From the NCBI RefSeq assembly GCF_000024405.1, contig NC_013517.1:4185989-4249988 (forward strand): a stretch of DNA of 64,000 bases, written 5' to 3'. A model generated the notes under the pieces. It was not told where the DNA came from. It did not search any database and worked only from the letters and a program-made list of their open reading frames with translations. This DNA comes from Sebaldella termitidis ATCC 33386 (lineage in GTDB: Bacteria > Fusobacteriota > Fusobacteriia > Fusobacteriales > Leptotrichiaceae). How positions within the stretch are numbered: the stretch's first letter is position 1; each line of letters opens with the position of its first letter. Below are positions 61,901-64,000 of the stretch, piece by piece. The position numbers and the translations under genes were made by a program.

Positions 61901-63958
61901 TTATTTCATTCTGTTTGTATTTTTACTTAAGTCCGTAATCTCTTTTTTATTAAAATCCACTATAAATTTATCACTTGGTGTATCATTTGTAAAATTATAC
62001 ATAGTTCTGAACAGTCTGCTAAAATAATAGTTATATGTATCATTTGATACATCAGTACTGTTTTTCCCCTTAAAATTATGATAAATAAGCGAATATTCCT
62101 TCACTCTTTCCCTGCTTACCTTTTTTAAAGCCAGCTCATCTGCATTCATAAATCTGTAAAAGTCTACTGCAAGATCAAAGCCTTTCCATTTTTCAAAATT
62201 TTTGATATTCAGTCCGTTTTTCTTGGCAGTGCTTTGTGCCTTCTTTTCTGCATCTTTCCATAATTTCAGAACACTTTTATCAAGATCTGCCGTATTTCCG
62301 GATTTTATTTTGTTCATATCTTCCATGGAAATAACTCCGCCGAGCTCTGAATAGACCAGTATGTCTTTACCGTTCACAGTATCCAGTATTTTTCTCAAAT
62401 CCTCAGGCCACTGCTGCGGAAGAAATCTCTTTCTTGTAAGCTCTACCAGATGCCAGTCAGCGAATTCCCCGTAATTTTTAGAATCAAGTACTCTTATATC
62501 CCAGTTTTTTTCCGGTTTATTTTCAGAAAGATATTTATGCTCTTCCCTGTAATGCTCAAATAACTCGTCAAATCCCGGTACATCTTTTATTTCTACAGTT
62601 TCTACTTCAAGAATATTCTGTCCTTTCATGGTAAGAACCTTATATCCCGGCACATAGGCTGCAAGTGACGGAACCTGTATATTTACCAGAAAATCACCGT
62701 TTTCATATTTTCTTACGCCTGTATCATTGAAATGAAGATGTCCCGCTACATTGAATCTTACTCCTGTCTGTGCCATTTTCTCTGCTGTTTCTTCTGTAGG
62801 CAGTCTTCTCAGATCCAGCTTATTTTTCCCGAAAATTTCTTCCAGATCTTTTGCATTTCTGTCATAAAAATCTATCATAGGAAAATGACTGAATGTAATT
62901 AGTGTTTTTCCTTCTTTTTCAGCATTTTTTACTACTTCTGCGATCCATTCCACAGTTGCTGCTTTATGCGTAATCATTTTATTGTATCCTGCATTTCCCG
63001 AGCCTTCAAAATTTGCCGGATTTGACGGATTCTTTGTATCTGCATCCTTTACAGGAAGATATACATTTGCATCTATTGCAAGAAGCCATATTCCTTTAAC
63101 AGGCTCTACCACATAAGTAGGATCTTCTACCATAAAACAGTTTGTGTACGATCCTTTCTTATATTTTCCGCCTGTACCTTCAAGACATTCCTCATATTTT
63201 CTCTTAGCCATCGGAGATTCCGACAATGCTTTATCATATGTATAATCCTTATATTCATAAGTACTGTAAGGAGTTGCCCAGTATATGTAGTCCTTTTGCG
63301 GCATAAAACCATATTTGCCCATTTCTCCCGCTATTTTTTCGTAGCCCAGTTCAAGGATTTCCTGTGTACATACTGTGGGATTGCCGCTTCCTGTGTCTAT
63401 CAAAGCCTTATCTCCGCTGTAATTAACACATTCCTTGGCTCCCTTGCTGAAAATTCTCTGCTCCATTCCGCCTTTTCCCAGAAAATCACTTTTTCCGTTT
63501 GGATTGTCTACCGGCTTCACGGGATCATGGTTTCCCATAACCGCAAAAAACTGCATATCATATTTTTCAGTATATGAGTCCAGTATCTTTTTCAGTCCTC
63601 TTATATGAACTATCTGCCCGTCATCGCTGAAATCTCCTGCAAGTCCCACATACTTTATTCTCTGTTCCGCTACCTTATCCAAAGCAGCTGTCAAAGCATA
63701 ATAATTTTCGTTAAAAAGTCTTGTGGAAGTTAATTCCGCTTCCATTGTTCTTATTTTGGCATTTTTACCAGTTTTGCTGTTTTTCAGTCCTTCAAATGAT
63801 CCATCTTCAAAATCAGCATATACATCATGAAAATGAGCGTCTGATATAAATGCTATCTTGAATTCCTCCGTCATTTTTTCATCTCCAAATACATTAATAT
63901 GAATTATTAAAAGAAGTATGATGAAAAGTGCCAATTTTATTTTTCTTTTCACAACCAT
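61901..63958 (-). CDS. Exported calcineurin-like metallophosphoesterase
   Basis: A 685-residue secreted phosphoesterase. Signal peptide (about 1-25, LALFIILLLIIHINVFG). Metal-binding motifs of the calcineurin fold in order: FISDAHFHD (about 35), GLAGDFSDDG (about 105), VMGNHDP (about 140), ITFSHFPM (about 355) and NVAGHLHFND (about 400). The C-terminal third (about 460-685) is a charged, helical extension with no known motif. Possible substrates are nucleotides, phospholipids or teichoic-type polymers. A TATAAT on the minus strand at 63994-63999, at the window edge, may be its promoter. Single gene, apparently complete. Confidence 0.88.
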   Translation of the reverse strand: MVVKRKIKLALFIILLLIIHINVFGDEKMTEEFKIAFISDAHFHDVYADFEDGSFEGLKNSKTGKNAKIRTMEAELTSTRLFNENYYALTAALDKVAEQRIKYVGLAGDFSDDGQIVHIRGLKKILDSYTEKYDMQFFAVMGNHDPVKPVDNPNGKSDFLGKGGMEQRIFSKGAKECVNYSGDKALIDTGSGNPTVCTQEILELGYEKIAGEMGKYGFMPQKDYIYWATPYSTYEYKDYTYDKALSESPMAKRKYEECLEGTGGKYKKGSYTNCFMVEDPTYVVEPVKGIWLLAIDANVYLPVKDADTKNPSNPANFEGSGNAGYNKMITHKAATVEWIAEVVKNAEKEGKTLITFSHFPMIDFYDRNAKDLEEIFGKNKLDLRRLPTEETAEKMAQTGVRFNVAGHLHFNDTGVRKYENGDFLVNIQVPSLAAYVPGYKVLTMKGQNILEVETVEIKDVPGFDELFEHYREEHKYLSENKPEKNWDIRVLDSKNYGEFADWHLVELTRKRFLPQQWPEDLRKILDTVNGKDILVYSELGGVISMEDMNKIKSGNTADLDKSVLKLWKDAEKKAQSTAKKNGLNIKNFEKWKGFDLAVDFYRFMNADELALKKVSRERVKEYSLIYHNFKGKNSTDVSNDTYNYYFSRLFRTMYNFTNDTPSDKFIVDFNKKEITDLSKNTNRMK

Positions 63959-64000
63959 AAATATTTTCCACCTGTCCCGTTATTTTCTTATCAATTATAC

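Noticed and set aside
1-64000. tRNA or rRNA genes, insertion sequences, prophage or integrase genes, CRISPR arrays
   Set aside because: Gaps were read on both strands and no cloverleaf, transposase, integrase or direct-repeat array was seen; weak tRNA-like folds cannot be excluded by eye.

Overview
The window reads as chromosomal DNA of an anaerobic, diderm, AT-rich bacterium. The best guess is Fusobacteriota, family Leptotrichiaceae, something like Sebaldella. This rests on very AT-rich intergenic DNA and codon use, strong GGAGG ribosome binding sites, an outer-membrane autotransporter, many small lipoproteins, a class I hybrid-cluster protein, and an adenylate kinase without the zinc cysteines of Gram-positive forms. 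The taxon is inferred from protein character; no search was run.

Layout. 73-1763: two tandem Cof-type HAD phosphatases. 1945-4785: four paralogous lipoproteins with MORN-like repeats, in two transcription units. 5001-5741: a divergent metallo-beta-lactamase-fold hydrolase. 5860-9421: a nitrosative/oxidative-stress island with hcp and an Hcp-associated cysteine protein on one strand, facing a Crp/Fnr regulator plus msrB on the other; a GTAAC-N4-GTTAC palindrome lies between them. 9486-14019: a small YHYH/peptidoglycan-binding secreted protein and a large autotransporter. 14260-21238: a mannosyl-glycerate-type PTS operon (PRD regulator, IIA, IIB, IIC, GH38 hydrolase). 21649-24450: a truncated Ntn-hydrolase remnant, tagatose-bisphosphate aldolase and dGTPase. 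24635-26301: four tandem paralogous small membrane proteins. 26567-46404: the complete str-S10-spc-alpha ribosomal supercluster, 35 genes in one direction from rpsL to rplQ, with a strong promoter in front and a clear terminator behind. 46803-54379: a VIT/VWA/TPR envelope protein, an Asp/Glu racemase unit, a frameshifted gene remnant, a lipoprotein, an XRE-TPR regulator and a membrane-anchored unknown. 54481-56406: an ABC-F ATPase whose leader carries a promoter followed by an intrinsic terminator, as in transcription attenuation. 56959-61548: a sugar or inositol ABC transporter with a Gfo/Idh/MocA dehydrogenase. 61901-63958: an exported metallophosphoesterase.

How the genes work together. 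The PTS operon should import and phosphorylate an alpha-mannosyl-glycerate-like sugar, cleave it with GH38, and be switched by the PRD regulator. The hcp island should detoxify NO or hydroxylamine under its own Fnr-type regulator. The ABC cassette plus dehydrogenase looks like an inositol uptake and first-oxidation unit. Much of the rest is envelope biology with lineage-specific paralogue expansion (lipoproteins x4, membrane proteins x4, HAD x2). The best leads for something undescribed are the ABC-F attenuator, the two four-member paralogue clusters, and the short orphan operator-like palindromes.
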